A DNA stretch of 64,000 bases from JANQGG01 sp964642175 (GCA_964642175.1 CAZXOK010000001.1:496001-560000), one strand, 5' to 3'; shown: positions 1 through 9,092, counted from the first letter of the stretch. The notes: generated by a model from the sequence alone, not told the origin. Translations and numbers: made by a program.

Positions 1-1
1 C

Positions 2-1231
2 TCATTAAACACAAGCCTGGACTACGATCTTTATCTCACAGAGGATTATAACCAAAAATTAAACTTATATGCATCCAACCGCCAGACCTCGCGCGATAGC
101 TACTACGGCAGCGGAGAAGATCCGGATGCCTATGGCCGCTCCAAAGATATTTCGGCTGTCATTGGCGCTCAATACAACATCGGTTTTGATGGTATTGGCG
201 GCAAGCACGAGTTGATCGTGGGCACTGAATTTAAATACAGCGAACTTGAAGACGCTCAACCGGCTATTAACCGTTCTGTTTTCCAGGTCATTCGCGAGCA
301 ATCCATATTTATTCAGAATGATTGGGACATCAATGAAAATATCTTCCTCTTGTTGGGTGCCCGCCTGGATAATCATAACCTGATTGATGGCCTTATCATT
401 AATCCAAGGTTAAGTTTACTTACAAAGCTGACACCCGAGTTGCAGATTCGTGGTAACTTGGCTACTGGTTTCCGCGCGCCACAAACCTTTGATGAAGACC
501 TGCATATCCTGAGTGCCGAAGGTGTGCAATGGGTTTTTACCAATGCAGAAGACCTTAAAGAAGAGCGCTCACTGAGTGTAAGCGGTTCGGTAGATTATTC
601 CATAACAGATATTGGTTCGGAGTGGGGCATTACCTTAGAAGGTTTTTATACCAATTTATCTGATGCCTTTGCCATCGAACTGGATGAAACGGCTACAACA
701 CCTTCTTTGGAAGTTTATGAACGCGTGAATTCAACCGGCGCAACTGTAATGGGCGGATCTTTGGAAGCCCGTTACCTGACACCTTACTTGCAGGTGCAGG
801 TTGGTGCAACAGCTCAGTCCAGCAAGTATGAAGACCCGGTCGAGATCACGGATGATATCTCCAGTGATGAGATCTTAAGAACACCGTCCTTGTATGGTTA
901 TTTCACAACCAGTTACAAAGTTACCGACAGGTTAAACATGGATTTTTCAGGAGTCTATACCGGCCGAATGGATATTTTCCACGAAGCCTCCTTTATCCCG
1001 GAAGATAAACTGAAGGAAACGGATCCGTTTTTTGAACTGAATACCAAAGTCAGCTACCTGTTCCCAACTTCAAAGGATAGCCAATCGGGTTTAACCCTGA
1101 GTGTTGGGGTGCAAAATATCCTGAACAGTTACCAGGAAGATTTTGATAAGACCGCCGATCGCGACCCGGCCTACATTTACGGACCAACCCGTCCAAGAAC
1201 TTACTTTATTGGAACAGCTTTAAAGTTTTAA
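2..1231 (+). CDS. TonB-dependent outer-membrane receptor, C-terminal part (5' end outside window)
   Basis: The reading frame is open from base 2, so the gene starts upstream of the window and 409 codons are visible. The sequence is the alternating aromatic/polar beta-strand pattern of a TonB-dependent receptor barrel, with segments such as GNLATGFRAPQTFDEDLH and NPRLSLLTKLTPELQIRG that are typical of the last third of these receptors. It ends in a terminal phenylalanine (TALKF), the usual recognition residue for outer-membrane barrel assembly. Such receptors import siderophores, cobalamin or oligosaccharides using TonB energy. The plug domain is not in view, so the substrate cannot be guessed. 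A strong terminator follows 26 bases after the stop. Confidence 0.85.
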   Translation, partial: SLNTSLDYDLYLTEDYNQKLNLYASNRQTSRDSYYGSGEDPDAYGRSKDISAVIGAQYNIGFDGIGGKHELIVGTEFKYSELEDAQPAINRSVFQVIREQSIFIQNDWDINENIFLLLGARLDNHNLIDGLIINPRLSLLTKLTPELQIRGNLATGFRAPQTFDEDLHILSAEGVQWVFTNAEDLKEERSLSVSGSVDYSITDIGSEWGITLEGFYTNLSDAFAIELDETATTPSLEVYERVNSTGATVMGGSLEARYLTPYLQVQVGATAQSSKYEDPVEITDDISSDEILRTPSLYGYFTTSYKVTDRLNMDFSGVYTGRMDIFHEASFIPEDKLKETDPFFELNTKVSYLFPTSKDSQSGLTLSVGVQNILNSYQEDFDKTADRDPAYIYGPTRPRTYFIGTALKF

Positions 1232-1256
1232 TTGATTGCAGAACATTACCGTCCTA

Positions 1257-1290
1257 AACAAAAAGCCCCGCTTGATCGGGGCTTTTTGTT
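1257..1290 (+). terminator. Bidirectional intrinsic terminator between convergent genes
   Basis: The arms AAAAAGCCCCG and CGGGGCTTTTT flank a six-base loop. An A-run on one side and a T-run on the other let it work in both directions. It lies between the receptor gene ending at 1231 and the minus-strand ABC transporter gene ending at 1299. Confidence 0.85.
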
Positions 1291-1298
1291 ATGTCTAA

Positions 1299-3053
1299 TC
1301 AATCCATGGCGGTAAGTTCTTCTTCGAGCAATTGCTGCTGATAGAGTTCGGCATAAAGGTTGTTTTTGGCAAGTAATTTTTCATGTGTGCCCTGTTCGGC
1401 AATGCTACCATTCTGGAGCACCAGGATTTTATCAAAGTTTTTAACAGAGGAAATGCGGTGGCTGATCATGATCACCGTCATTTGGTCTGAAAACGAATCC
1501 AGGTTATTCAAAAAGGCGTTTTCGGTTTTCGTATCCACAGCTGATAGGGAGTCGTCCAGAATCAGGATTTTCGGGTTTCGTATAAGCGCCCTGGCGATGG
1601 ATGTACGTTGTTTCTGACCACCCGAAAGGGTTATGCCTCTTTCACCCAGCATTGAATCCATTTGATTGGGAAATCCGAGAATATCATCATAGATCATAGC
1701 ATGTTTGGCTGCTTTTTCAATATCCTCTTCGGTATAGGTTGGAAGTCCGAACCCGATATTTTCACGAATAGTATCTGAGAATAAAAAGTAATCCTGAGGT
1801 ACAAAGCCAATTTGAGAACGCAAGGTATGCAGCGGAATGGTCTTAATAGCGTGCCCGTCAAGTTTTATATCCCCTGCGGTTACATCAAGCAAGCGGGGTA
1901 TGAGATTAACCAGGGTCGATTTTCCGGAGCCGGTGGCGCCAACAATGGCCAGTTTCATACCTTTTGTTATCTCAAAAGAAATATTGTTCAGGACATTTTT
2001 ATCGGGATTCTGGGGATAGGCAAAGCTAACCGATTCAAACGAGAGGTTGCCTTCCAGTGCGGAAATTGTTGTATTGGTCTGAGAATTATCCACTATATCG
2101 GGCGGGGTTTCAAAGATCTCCATCAGGCGTTTGTTAGCCGCCGCTGCCCGCTGAACCATGTTGGTTATCCAACCGATACTTACCAAGGGCCACGAAAGCA
2201 TACCGATATAAATCAGAAACTGGGCAATCTGTCCCAGGGTAATCTCGTTTAGCATTACCTTGAAACCGCCCGACCATAACACAATTAAAATCGATAGGCC
2301 AAGCAAACCGGTGGTAACGGTGTAAAACAAACCCTGGATTTTGGCCAGTTTTAGATTTTGTTTGTAATAGGCCTGGTTGTACTCAGCGAATCGATCCTGC
2401 TCACTCTCCTGTCGGTTATAGGATTTTACGATTCGAATACCTGCAAGATTTTCCTGGACTCGTGTTGTGAGATCGCCATAATATTTTTGGAGGATCGTGC
2501 TTTGGCGGTGCACTTTTTGCCCGATTTTATAAACCGAAAAGCTCAAGAAGGGAGCCGGTAGTATGGCCAGTAACATTAAGGAGGGCGAAATCAGGGCCAT
2601 GGTGGTGATGATAAAAATCAGCCTGAAAGTTGTATTAACCGAATACATGATGGCCGGCCCGAAATAATTTCGAACAGCACTTAGATCATTACTGGCTCGG
2701 GCCATAAGATCGCCCGTACTTCGTTTTTTAAAAAAACTCAGTGAGAGCTTCTGAATGTGAGTGTAAAAGTCATTCTTTATATCAAACTCAATTTTGCGAG
2801 AGGTAATGATAATCATCCGGCGAACCAGGAGCATAAACACACCACTTACAATTGCACTACCTATGGCTAAAAGGGCGTATTGGTAGATGATATCGGCATT
2901 GATATCGGGTGATTTAAGAATATCTATGGCCTGACCGATATACTTTGGGGTAAGGACAAGAAAAAAATTGTTTAGGATTATGAAAAGAAAGCCAAGCAGA
3001 AGGCTGTCTTTGTATTTAAAGAGGTACTTATTGAGCTTTAACAGTGTTTTCAT
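1299..3053 (-). CDS. ABC exporter half-transporter with degenerate catalytic site (MdlA/BmrC-like)
   Basis: This 584-residue protein fuses an N-terminal six-helix membrane domain (about 15-310) to an ABC ATPase domain. Visible motifs are Walker A GATGSGKS at 372-379, the Q-loop near 420, signature LSGGQ at 476-480 and the H-loop histidine at 532. Walker B reads ILILDD, so the residue after the magnesium aspartate is Asp501 instead of the catalytic glutamate. That substitution is characteristic of the degenerate half of heterodimeric exporters such as TM287, BmrC and MdlA, whose partner supplies the working site. No partner half-transporter is adjacent: one neighbour is a terminator, the other a TPR gene 24 bases upstream. 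The substrate is unknown; lipids or drugs are usual for the family. Confidence 0.85.
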   Translation of the reverse strand: MKTLLKLNKYLFKYKDSLLLGFLFIILNNFFLVLTPKYIGQAIDILKSPDINADIIYQYALLAIGSAIVSGVFMLLVRRMIIITSRKIEFDIKNDFYTHIQKLSLSFFKKRSTGDLMARASNDLSAVRNYFGPAIMYSVNTTFRLIFIITTMALISPSLMLLAILPAPFLSFSVYKIGQKVHRQSTILQKYYGDLTTRVQENLAGIRIVKSYNRQESEQDRFAEYNQAYYKQNLKLAKIQGLFYTVTTGLLGLSILIVLWSGGFKVMLNEITLGQIAQFLIYIGMLSWPLVSIGWITNMVQRAAAANKRLMEIFETPPDIVDNSQTNTTISALEGNLSFESVSFAYPQNPDKNVLNNISFEITKGMKLAIVGATGSGKSTLVNLIPRLLDVTAGDIKLDGHAIKTIPLHTLRSQIGFVPQDYFLFSDTIRENIGFGLPTYTEEDIEKAAKHAMIYDDILGFPNQMDSMLGERGITLSGGQKQRTSIARALIRNPKILILDDSLSAVDTKTENAFLNNLDSFSDQMTVIMISHRISSVKNFDKILVLQNGSIAEQGTHEKLLAKNNLYAELYQQQLLEEELTAMD

Positions 3054-3077
3054 AAACGATTACTAAAACCTTTATCA

Positions 3078-4382
3078 TTAAGGCTTTTTCTTTACAGTTT
3101 GGCGCAAGGCTTCTTCCACAAGATGGTTGAACTCATCTTTCCCGACTTTCTCTTCAATCAGATCGAGACTGTCTTTAACCAGTCTGGTCCAGTCCTCTTT
3201 AAGATGGGTGAGGAGTGTTTTAGCAGCGATGAAATATTTTATGCTTTCACGATACATACTTTTTTCCTCATAAACACGTCCGGTAAATGAGAGCGAAATG
3301 GCCATTTTTCGTTGATTATTGCTTTTCCGAGCCAGTTCAAATGCCTCGTGGTATTTTTCAACAGCTTCTTTATAGAGCCCTATTTCGTTATAAATTGAAC
3401 CCAGATTAATCAAAGCGTTGATTTCAATAAGTGTTGAACCGGCCTTATGGCTGAGATCTATACTTGAGTTAAACAATTCGATGGCTTTATCGAATTCCCC
3501 TAAATCCTGGTGCATTAGCCCAAGTTGATATTTTGAGGTGGAAAGACCTTTACGATCGTTGATTTGTGAAAACACACGATCACTTTCCAGATAATGATGC
3601 TTGGCATTGTCGTAACACCCCCAAATATGAAGGATAATGCCAATATTTTGCATCACTTTGGCAAACAACACCGGGTTGTTGGCCTCACTTTGATAAGCCA
3701 GTATTTCGTTATAGGCCTCAAACGATTTTTCATATTCCTGATTATAAAAATAAGTTTTTGCCAAAAGCATCAACTGGGGAAGAATATCAGTTGGAAGCAT
3801 ATCAGGCTTTTGGCGTAACTCTTCAAACTTTTCTTCCTGTATTTTTAGATTTGCACTTTCCTGATTTGGAGAGGAGATATCCTCCAGAGGCAGGTCCATT
3901 TCCCGGGAGAATGCCTCAAGTGGGCGGATATCAATAATTTTATTGGAGATAACCTTCCAGAAGTGAGGGGCACGCCTCAGGGCAATATCGATGATAAAGG
4001 AAGGCATGCACAAAACAATAGTAATGGGTAAATGCGCAGATTCGCGGCCCAAAGCATCCAGAAGAATAGCTACCTGTTCCTCATTTTTATAATCGGTTAC
4101 TTCGTTACCAAAGCTGTTGACAACAATTGCATCCAGTTTTTTTTCATTTTTGTCGATTTCATTTTCAATTTGATGCAATAAATTAACATGGGTTGAAAAG
4201 CAGGTTTCATGGATCTCAATACCCTGCAATTCAGACATTTGGCCGAGCTTGCTGATAAATTTTATTCTACTGACCGGGGAGTTGAGTTTTACAACCTGAA
4301 GTTCATGCTTTTTTTGCTCAACATCACTTTTGATTTCTGAGACCAGAGCAGCTAAATATGGCTTGAGTTCATGCTGGAGCAA
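3078..4382 (-). CDS. TPR-repeat protein with uncharacterised N-terminal domain
   Basis: The protein has 434 residues. Residues 1 to about 170 form an alpha/beta region I do not recognise, with hydrophobic strands LDAIVVNSF and ITIVLCMPSF reminiscent of a Rossmann-like or receiver-like fold but without an obvious phosphoacceptor motif. From about residue 205 to 400 there are at least five tetratricopeptide repeats, for example FAKVMQNIGIILHIWGCYDNA and INALINLGSIYNEIGLYKEA. There is no signal peptide or membrane segment, so it is probably cytoplasmic. The start is TTG and no better in-frame start lies nearby; an in-frame stop lies 9 codons or fewer upstream. It lies 24 bases upstream of the ABC exporter and may share its transcript. 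The TPRs suggest a protein-binding role, otherwise unknown. Confidence 0.7.
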   Translation of the reverse strand: MLQHELKPYLAALVSEIKSDVEQKKHELQVVKLNSPVSRIKFISKLGQMSELQGIEIHETCFSTHVNLLHQIENEIDKNEKKLDAIVVNSFGNEVTDYKNEEQVAILLDALGRESAHLPITIVLCMPSFIIDIALRRAPHFWKVISNKIIDIRPLEAFSREMDLPLEDISSPNQESANLKIQEEKFEELRQKPDMLPTDILPQLMLLAKTYFYNQEYEKSFEAYNEILAYQSEANNPVLFAKVMQNIGIILHIWGCYDNAKHHYLESDRVFSQINDRKGLSTSKYQLGLMHQDLGEFDKAIELFNSSIDLSHKAGSTLIEINALINLGSIYNEIGLYKEAVEKYHEAFELARKSNNQRKMAISLSFTGRVYEEKSMYRESIKYFIAAKTLLTHLKEDWTRLVKDSLDLIEEKVGKDEFNHLVEEALRQTVKKKP

Positions 4383-4509
4383 GGCATTAAATGTTTATAT
4401 TGGTTGATGTGATAAGGTTCACAAGTCTTAAAAATAATTTAAACAATTTCATTCTGAATTTTATCTTTACTAAAAAGTATTCAGAAAATTCTACCCCGAA
4501 AGGGCAGTT

Positions 4510-4914
4510 ATGAAAGTCTTTGAAGCAAAGAAACTTTATTATACGATAGGTGAAGTGAGCAAAATCACAAGTCTTCCTGCTTATTTGCTTCGACAGTGGG
4601 AAAATATTTTTCCTAATCTTTCACCCTCAAGAAACCCTAAAGGAAATCGGATCTATACCAATAAAGAGATTGCCTTGATCCTCAATATTAAGAATCTGGT
4701 TTATGAACAGGGTTATACGATTGATCGTGCAAAATACTTACTTCAGGAACAAAATGGCACACAGGATCATCAAGAAAAAACGAAAGCGTTGTTAAAGAAA
4801 CACCAGGTTAAGGTAAAAGACCAGATTCATCAGCAGGCCAACCACGATAAACACGTGGCCACGCTTAAGGAAATGAAAGGATTTTTAGAGGATTTACTGG
4901 CTAAGTTCTCTTAA
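4510..4914 (+). CDS. MerR-family transcriptional regulator
   Basis: This 134-residue protein has an N-terminal winged helix-turn-helix: YYTIGEVSKITSLPAYLLRQ, then WENIFPNLSP and a wing with NRIYTNKEI, as in MerR regulators. A short coiled linker follows. The C-terminal region is charged and lacks the conserved cysteines of metal sensors, so the effector is unknown. It resembles the short MerR-like proteins common in the Bacteroidota-Balneolota group. A weak promoter-like TATCTTTA lies at 4462-4469 and an AAAGGG ribosome-site-like stretch precedes the ATG. Its stop codon overlaps the stop of the convergent rfbD gene by four bases. Confidence 0.8.
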   Translation: MKVFEAKKLYYTIGEVSKITSLPAYLLRQWENIFPNLSPSRNPKGNRIYTNKEIALILNIKNLVYEQGYTIDRAKYLLQEQNGTQDHQEKTKALLKKHQVKVKDQIHQQANHDKHVATLKEMKGFLEDLLAKFS

Positions 4915-5849
4915 GAGCCCGACTGGGCAAGATACTCCGATTTAAACAATCTCAAGCTTTCTTTAAGGGACAAAAACCGATAACCAAGTTCACTTTCAGC
5001 TTTTAAGGTAATCAATCCTGAATTTAAAGGCCTGGGCGCTAATTGGTTTAGATCTTTTGTTTTAATGGGCTGAATCAGATCGGGATTAAAATCAAACGCT
5101 TTAGCCAGGGCAACTGCAAAGTCATATCTGCTGATAATGTCGGAACCTGCCATGTTGTAAATACCTTGTTTGCCTTTCTTCACCAGTAAATAAATGCCAT
5201 TGGCCAGATCATCGGCCAGTGTGGTGTTTCCAAGTTGATCGTCAACTATGGTTACGGGTTTGTTTTGGCTCAGTTCCCCGGCAAGCCATGTTGCAAAGTT
5301 ATTGTTTAGCGCCTGCCCGATCCCATAGACAACCATGGTCCGGATAATAGCCCAGTTTTTCCCGGATGTTCTGACCACATTTTCCGAGGCCAGTTTACCA
5401 CGACCGTAATAGCTTAATGGATTTGGTGTGGCATGTTCATCATAAGGTCCGTTTTTGCCATCGAATATATAATCGGTTGAAATGTGAATAACCCTTGAGT
5501 CTACCAATCGGGCTGCATTCACCAGGTTTTCAACCCCGGTAACATTAATTTTCCAGGAAAGCTCTTTCTTGCGCTCACAGCCGTCAACATTGGTAAAAGC
5601 AGCTGAATTAATAATATAATCGGGCTCGAAATTCCAGATAAGTTCTTTTACCGATTTTATGTCGGTGATATCAAGCTGGACATGGCCAAAGCTATGAAGT
5701 GTACATTTTGGTTGATCCTGACGAGAGGAGGTGAGCAGATCAAAATTCGGGTCCTTGGAAAAGCATGCGGTTAATTTTTGGCCAAGCAAGCCATTGGCAC
5801 CGGTTATCAGGATTCGTTTATAAGATGATGGCATAAGTTGTTTGTCCAT
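4911..5849 (-). CDS. rfbD: dTDP-4-dehydrorhamnose reductase (RfbD/RmlD-like)
   Basis: This short-chain dehydrogenase of 312 residues has the NAD(P)-binding motif GANGLLG (Gly17, Gly20, Gly23), the segments NSAAFTNVDGCE and HISTDYIFDG typical of RmlD, and the catalytic Tyr148-x3-Lys152 (YGRGK). It would reduce dTDP-4-keto-rhamnose to dTDP-rhamnose, the last step of rhamnose donor synthesis for surface polysaccharide. The longest frame starts at a TTG at 5864; I prefer the ATG at 5849. Its pathway partner rfbB lies some 52 kb away, and rfbA and rfbC are not in the window, so the pathway genes are scattered. A related sugar-nucleotide reductase specificity is possible. Confidence 0.8.
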   Translation of the reverse strand: MDKQLMPSSYKRILITGANGLLGQKLTACFSKDPNFDLLTSSRQDQPKCTLHSFGHVQLDITDIKSVKELIWNFEPDYIINSAAFTNVDGCERKKELSWKINVTGVENLVNAARLVDSRVIHISTDYIFDGKNGPYDEHATPNPLSYYGRGKLASENVVRTSGKNWAIIRTMVVYGIGQALNNNFATWLAGELSQNKPVTIVDDQLGNTTLADDLANGIYLLVKKGKQGIYNMAGSDIISRYDFAVALAKAFDFNPDLIQPIKTKDLNQLAPRPLNSGLITLKAESELGYRFLSLKESLRLFKSEYLAQSGS

Positions 5850-5934
5850 AGTCGTGTGAATCAATATGTCAAGATAGTAATTCCACCTAAGAACCTGATA
5901 TTAAATTTGGGTTTTAAGCCAGACTAAAAATAAA

Positions 5935-5958
5935 AAAAGCCGGCATTTGCCGGCTTTT
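5935..5958 (-). terminator. Intrinsic terminator of the unknown 369-residue gene
   Basis: Ten paired bases, AAAAGCCGGC with GCCGGCTTTT, enclose a short loop. A seven-base A-run on the plus strand gives the U-tract for minus-strand transcription. It lies about 20 bases beyond the stop of the 5980-7089 gene. Confidence 0.85.
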
Positions 5959-5979
5959 AGACTTAAGAAACAGGAGTTT

Positions 5980-7089
5980 TTACTGAGCGTAAAGAACCTC
6001 AAACTGTCCGGTACCACCTTTGCACACATGCTCTGTCCATTTAGCATATGTACCACCGAACCATTTGTAAGTTTCGGAATTCTGTGATTTGTACTGCGGT
6101 GCGGTGTAACGCATCTTGTATCCTTTAGGTAAAGTAACGGTAAGTTGAGAGTCAACTTTAAAGTCGTTGTATTTACCAACAATACCGTGGTGAATCAAAG
6201 GAATTAACGGATGGTTCAACACGCGGCGAAGACCACCACCAGCATCAACAGAAACACCTGGCAGTTCGCCATCAACTTTAACTTCAATACCTTGAGAGTC
6301 GGAACGGAAAGCACCTTCAATGGTAGCTTCACGTTTCAGAAGTTTTTCAACCGGGAATAATTCAGCCCAGCGAGCAACCGCATCAACAACACCAGAACCG
6401 GCATTAGAGAAACGCCAGTTGGAAACACCAAGCGGTGTGCCATCGTTGCTGCCTTGAGTTCCAATGCTGACAACTTCAAGGTTGGAAATACGCTGACCAC
6501 CTTCATCCAATGCATTTCTGGCAGGTCCGATGAACCAGAAGTCCCGAATCCAGTCAGAGAATGTACCTCCGTTGTTACGGATAGCTGAAAGTGTGCCTTC
6601 CCATGTTTCAATGAGATCGTCATTTTCCAACGGCACTTTCATGAGGATGTCATGGAATTGGCGTCCCTGCATGTAGCGAGGATTTGGAATGTTACGACGA
6701 ATTACATCTGAGCGATAGTAATACAGATTGACAACCGAGCCTTCAAATGAGAATGCATGAGTGAAATCACCCACTGTTACAGTCCCATCACCAACAGAAA
6801 CACGACGCTCAGGTGTTTCGTTGGCAATATCGGCTTCAAGGTTTAGTTTTTTGACTGTGCTATCTACCACAGCTTCAATTGAGCAACTGAAACGAACCAC
6901 GTCGTTGTTGTTGCCAATTGGTTTAGCTTTGATTTTGATGTTGCAGTCGGTAGGTAGTAAAGGGATTGCAGGCGTAACATTGATGTTCGCGCGCCCTTTT
7001 ACTTTGCCCCATGTGCTTGTTCCACCCTCGAGGATGATTTCATAGTCAGCACGGGCTACTGTTGATTCAGCTGCACCGAAGAGAGCCAT
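5980..7089 (-). CDS. Unrecognised protein, 369 residues, predicted cytoplasmic
   Basis: I do not recognise this protein. It begins MALFGAAESTVARADYEIIL and has no signal peptide or membrane helix. It is rich in short beta-type segments (AFSFEGSVVNLYYY, NLEVVSIGTQG, DSQLTVTLPKGYKM) with a helical, Trp-rich centre (FSDWIRDFWFIGPARNALDEGG, about residues 178-199) and a glycine-rich turn VSVDAGGGLRRVLNHP before the last quarter. It ends FEVLYAQ. The gene stands alone: it has a GGAG ribosome-binding site about ten bases before the ATG, a promoter-like pair at 7158-7187, and a strong terminator. This is one of the few genes here with all three, which suggests high, independent expression. A structural or storage protein is possible but not shown. 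Confidence 0.75.
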   Translation of the reverse strand: MALFGAAESTVARADYEIILEGGTSTWGKVKGRANINVTPAIPLLPTDCNIKIKAKPIGNNNDVVRFSCSIEAVVDSTVKKLNLEADIANETPERRVSVGDGTVTVGDFTHAFSFEGSVVNLYYYRSDVIRRNIPNPRYMQGRQFHDILMKVPLENDDLIETWEGTLSAIRNNGGTFSDWIRDFWFIGPARNALDEGGQRISNLEVVSIGTQGSNDGTPLGVSNWRFSNAGSGVVDAVARWAELFPVEKLLKREATIEGAFRSDSQGIEVKVDGELPGVSVDAGGGLRRVLNHPLIPLIHHGIVGKYNDFKVDSQLTVTLPKGYKMRYTAPQYKSQNSETYKWFGGTYAKWTEHVCKGGTGQFEVLYAQ

Positions 7090-7463
7090 ATTTTATTCTC
7101 CTTTTATCTAAGTGCCTTTATTGGAAAGATTGATTAAAAAAACTCCTTAGTGTTTTTATAATAGGTACTGAAGCATAAATTAATCAAAAAGTACATTGCT
7201 TTGCAAATCGTATGACCGTCTATTGCCAGATATTATCGTCAATTATTAAGTTTTTATTAGAAAAACACTCAGCACATGAAACTTAAACAGTTATTGAATA
7301 CTTTTCCAAAGTTTTTTTATGATTTTACCCGGGCTCAATGGCCGAAAAAGCCGATATAGACATCAATTTGCTTGAGAATCCAACGGGTTTTGAAAAAAGA
7401 CCCGGGGTTCAGAGATGAATAGGTATCTTGATAATAAATAGCCCTAAACAACAAACGTGTTAC
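7090..7463. other. 374-base intergenic region between divergent genes, with two short candidate ORFs
   Basis: This stretch holds the leader and likely promoter of the minus-strand gene (7090 to about 7190). The rest is AT-rich up to lnt. On the plus strand there are two short frames. One of 27 codons at 7276-7359 begins MKLKQLLNTFPKFF. One of 26 codons at 7338-7418 begins MAEKADIDINLLE and ends RPGVQR; it overlaps the first in another frame. Neither has a clear ribosome site and neither is recognised. A TTG at 7428 is a possible longer start for lnt. Confidence 0.4.
7158..7187 (-). promoter_or_regulatory. Candidate sigma-70-type promoter for the 5980-7089 gene
   Basis: Read on the minus strand, TTGATT (7187-7182) is followed after 18 bases by TATTAT (7163-7158). 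Transcription would start near 7150, giving a leader of about 60 bases that contains the GGAG ribosome site. This is a pattern match only. Confidence 0.35.
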
Positions 7464-9092
7464 ATGTTTTTTAAAGTGTATAAACCTGCCATTATTTCCG
7501 GTCTGCTCTTTGGTTTATCTTTTCCATCATATCCCTATATCCATTTAGAAATACTGGCATGGGTGGGTCTTGTTCCTTTTTTACTCGACACTAAAGACGA
7601 GCAGGATCTTGGGTTGTTTTTCAGGAAAGCTTACGTGATGATGCTTTGCCTGGTGGTTGTATCTGTTTGGTGGATCTCGCTCTCTACCGTTTTGGGCGGT
7701 GTGCTTACAATTATTGCCCAGACTTTTTTCATGACCATTCCTCTCCTGATTTTCTATTACCTCAAAAAATGGCTTAAATGGGTTTATGTCCTCCTGTCTC
7801 TGCCTTTTGTATGGACTGCATGGGAATGGCTCTACCTGAATATGGATATTTCTTTTGGCTGGCTCACATTAGCCAATTCACAATCTAACATGATTTGGCT
7901 GGTTCAATATATCGATATTTTTGGAGCATGGGGTATTTCATTCTGGCTCATACTTTTTAATGTACTGGTTTTGATTGTACTCGAACGTCATGGCCTTAAA
8001 ATCAAATCCAGACCTTTTATTGCGGATTTTGGTAAAGTCTTTGCTGCAATGCTGCTGCTGCCTGTGGCCTACAGCATATTTATGTTTCAGAATGAACCTG
8101 AACCCAAAGAAAATTCAACCATTACAGTAAGTATCGTTCAACCAAATATTGATCCCTTTAAAAAATGGGAGACCATGACAAGGCTCGATATTCTTTCCCG
8201 CCATATGGACTTAACCGATTCAGCACTATCGGTTCATAATCCGGATATGATCCTCTGGCCCGAAACCGCTATCCCTTATTTTATTTTATTTAAGGGGGTG
8301 AAAGGGTACCGGAACATGCTTTTTCAAAAAATTCGGGAGTGGCAAACCCCTCTTCTGACCGGGTTTTCTGATGCTGTGTATTATCCCGACAGTACCAAAA
8401 AGCAAGCAGGTGCCAAATACGATAAACGACTCAGGCAATATTATGATACCTTTAATTCTGCAATGCTGATGGCACCTGAGTTTGAGTGGCCGCAAGTTTA
8501 CCATAAAATGAAACTGGTACCCTTTGCTGAGCGTGTTCCCTACATGGAGCATTTTTCATTTCTGTCTTTTGCAACTATTGAACTGGCTGGTATTTCGAGC
8601 TGGGGACGTGGCCAGGAAATGAACCTGTTGTCTTTTACGACAAAACAACAGGACACGGTAAAAGTTTGCGGACTGATCTGCTATGAATCTATTTATCCGG
8701 GATTTATCGCTGAATTTGTTGCACAAGGCGCGGATTTCTTGACGATCATCACTAACGATGGTTGGTTCTCAAAATCTTACGGGCCATACCAACATGCAGC
8801 TTTTGCCCGCCTTCGCTGTATCGAAACGCGCCGTTCGATGGCCAGATCAGCCAATACCGGTATTTCATTTTTTATTGATCGTTATGGCAGAACCTATGGA
8901 GAAATTCCCTGGTGGCAAGCCCTTGCTACCACCCAACCTGTGCAACTTTCTCGTGAACTGACCTTTTACGTCCGCCATATAGACTGGTTCCCTAAACTGT
9001 GTCTGGCAATCAGTGTTTTAATTATTTTTTTTGCAGCAGGAATGGGATTAAAAAACGCGTTTGGAGGTGAAAGGCGGCAAGAAAAAAGCTAA
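7464..9092 (+). CDS. lnt: Apolipoprotein N-acyltransferase
   Basis: The protein transfers the third acyl chain to the N-terminal cysteine of lipoproteins in the inner membrane. It has about six hydrophobic helices in residues 8-205, a periplasmic nitrilase domain from about 218 to 500, and a last helix near 515-535. The catalytic triad is visible: Glu267 in LWPETAIP, Lys348 in YHKMKLVPF and Cys406 in LICYES, with the conserved TNDGWF further on. I chose the ATG at 7464 (MFFKVYKPAI), giving 542 residues; a TTG at 7428 would add 12 residues of no obvious value. The stop overlaps the stop of the convergent sigma-54 activator by four bases. Confidence 0.93.
   Translation: MFFKVYKPAIISGLLFGLSFPSYPYIHLEILAWVGLVPFLLDTKDEQDLGLFFRKAYVMMLCLVVVSVWWISLSTVLGGVLTIIAQTFFMTIPLLIFYYLKKWLKWVYVLLSLPFVWTAWEWLYLNMDISFGWLTLANSQSNMIWLVQYIDIFGAWGISFWLILFNVLVLIVLERHGLKIKSRPFIADFGKVFAAMLLLPVAYSIFMFQNEPEPKENSTITVSIVQPNIDPFKKWETMTRLDILSRHMDLTDSALSVHNPDMILWPETAIPYFILFKGVKGYRNMLFQKIREWQTPLLTGFSDAVYYPDSTKKQAGAKYDKRLRQYYDTFNSAMLMAPEFEWPQVYHKMKLVPFAERVPYMEHFSFLSFATIELAGISSWGRGQEMNLLSFTTKQQDTVKVCGLICYESIYPGFIAEFVAQGADFLTIITNDGWFSKSYGPYQHAAFARLRCIETRRSMARSANTGISFFIDRYGRTYGEIPWWQALATTQPVQLSRELTFYVRHIDWFPKLCLAISVLIIFFAAGMGLKNAFGGERRQEKS

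Noticed and set aside
65..376. 103-codon minus-strand ORF at the window start
   Set aside because: It is antisense to the TonB-receptor barrel, which reads cleanly from base 2.
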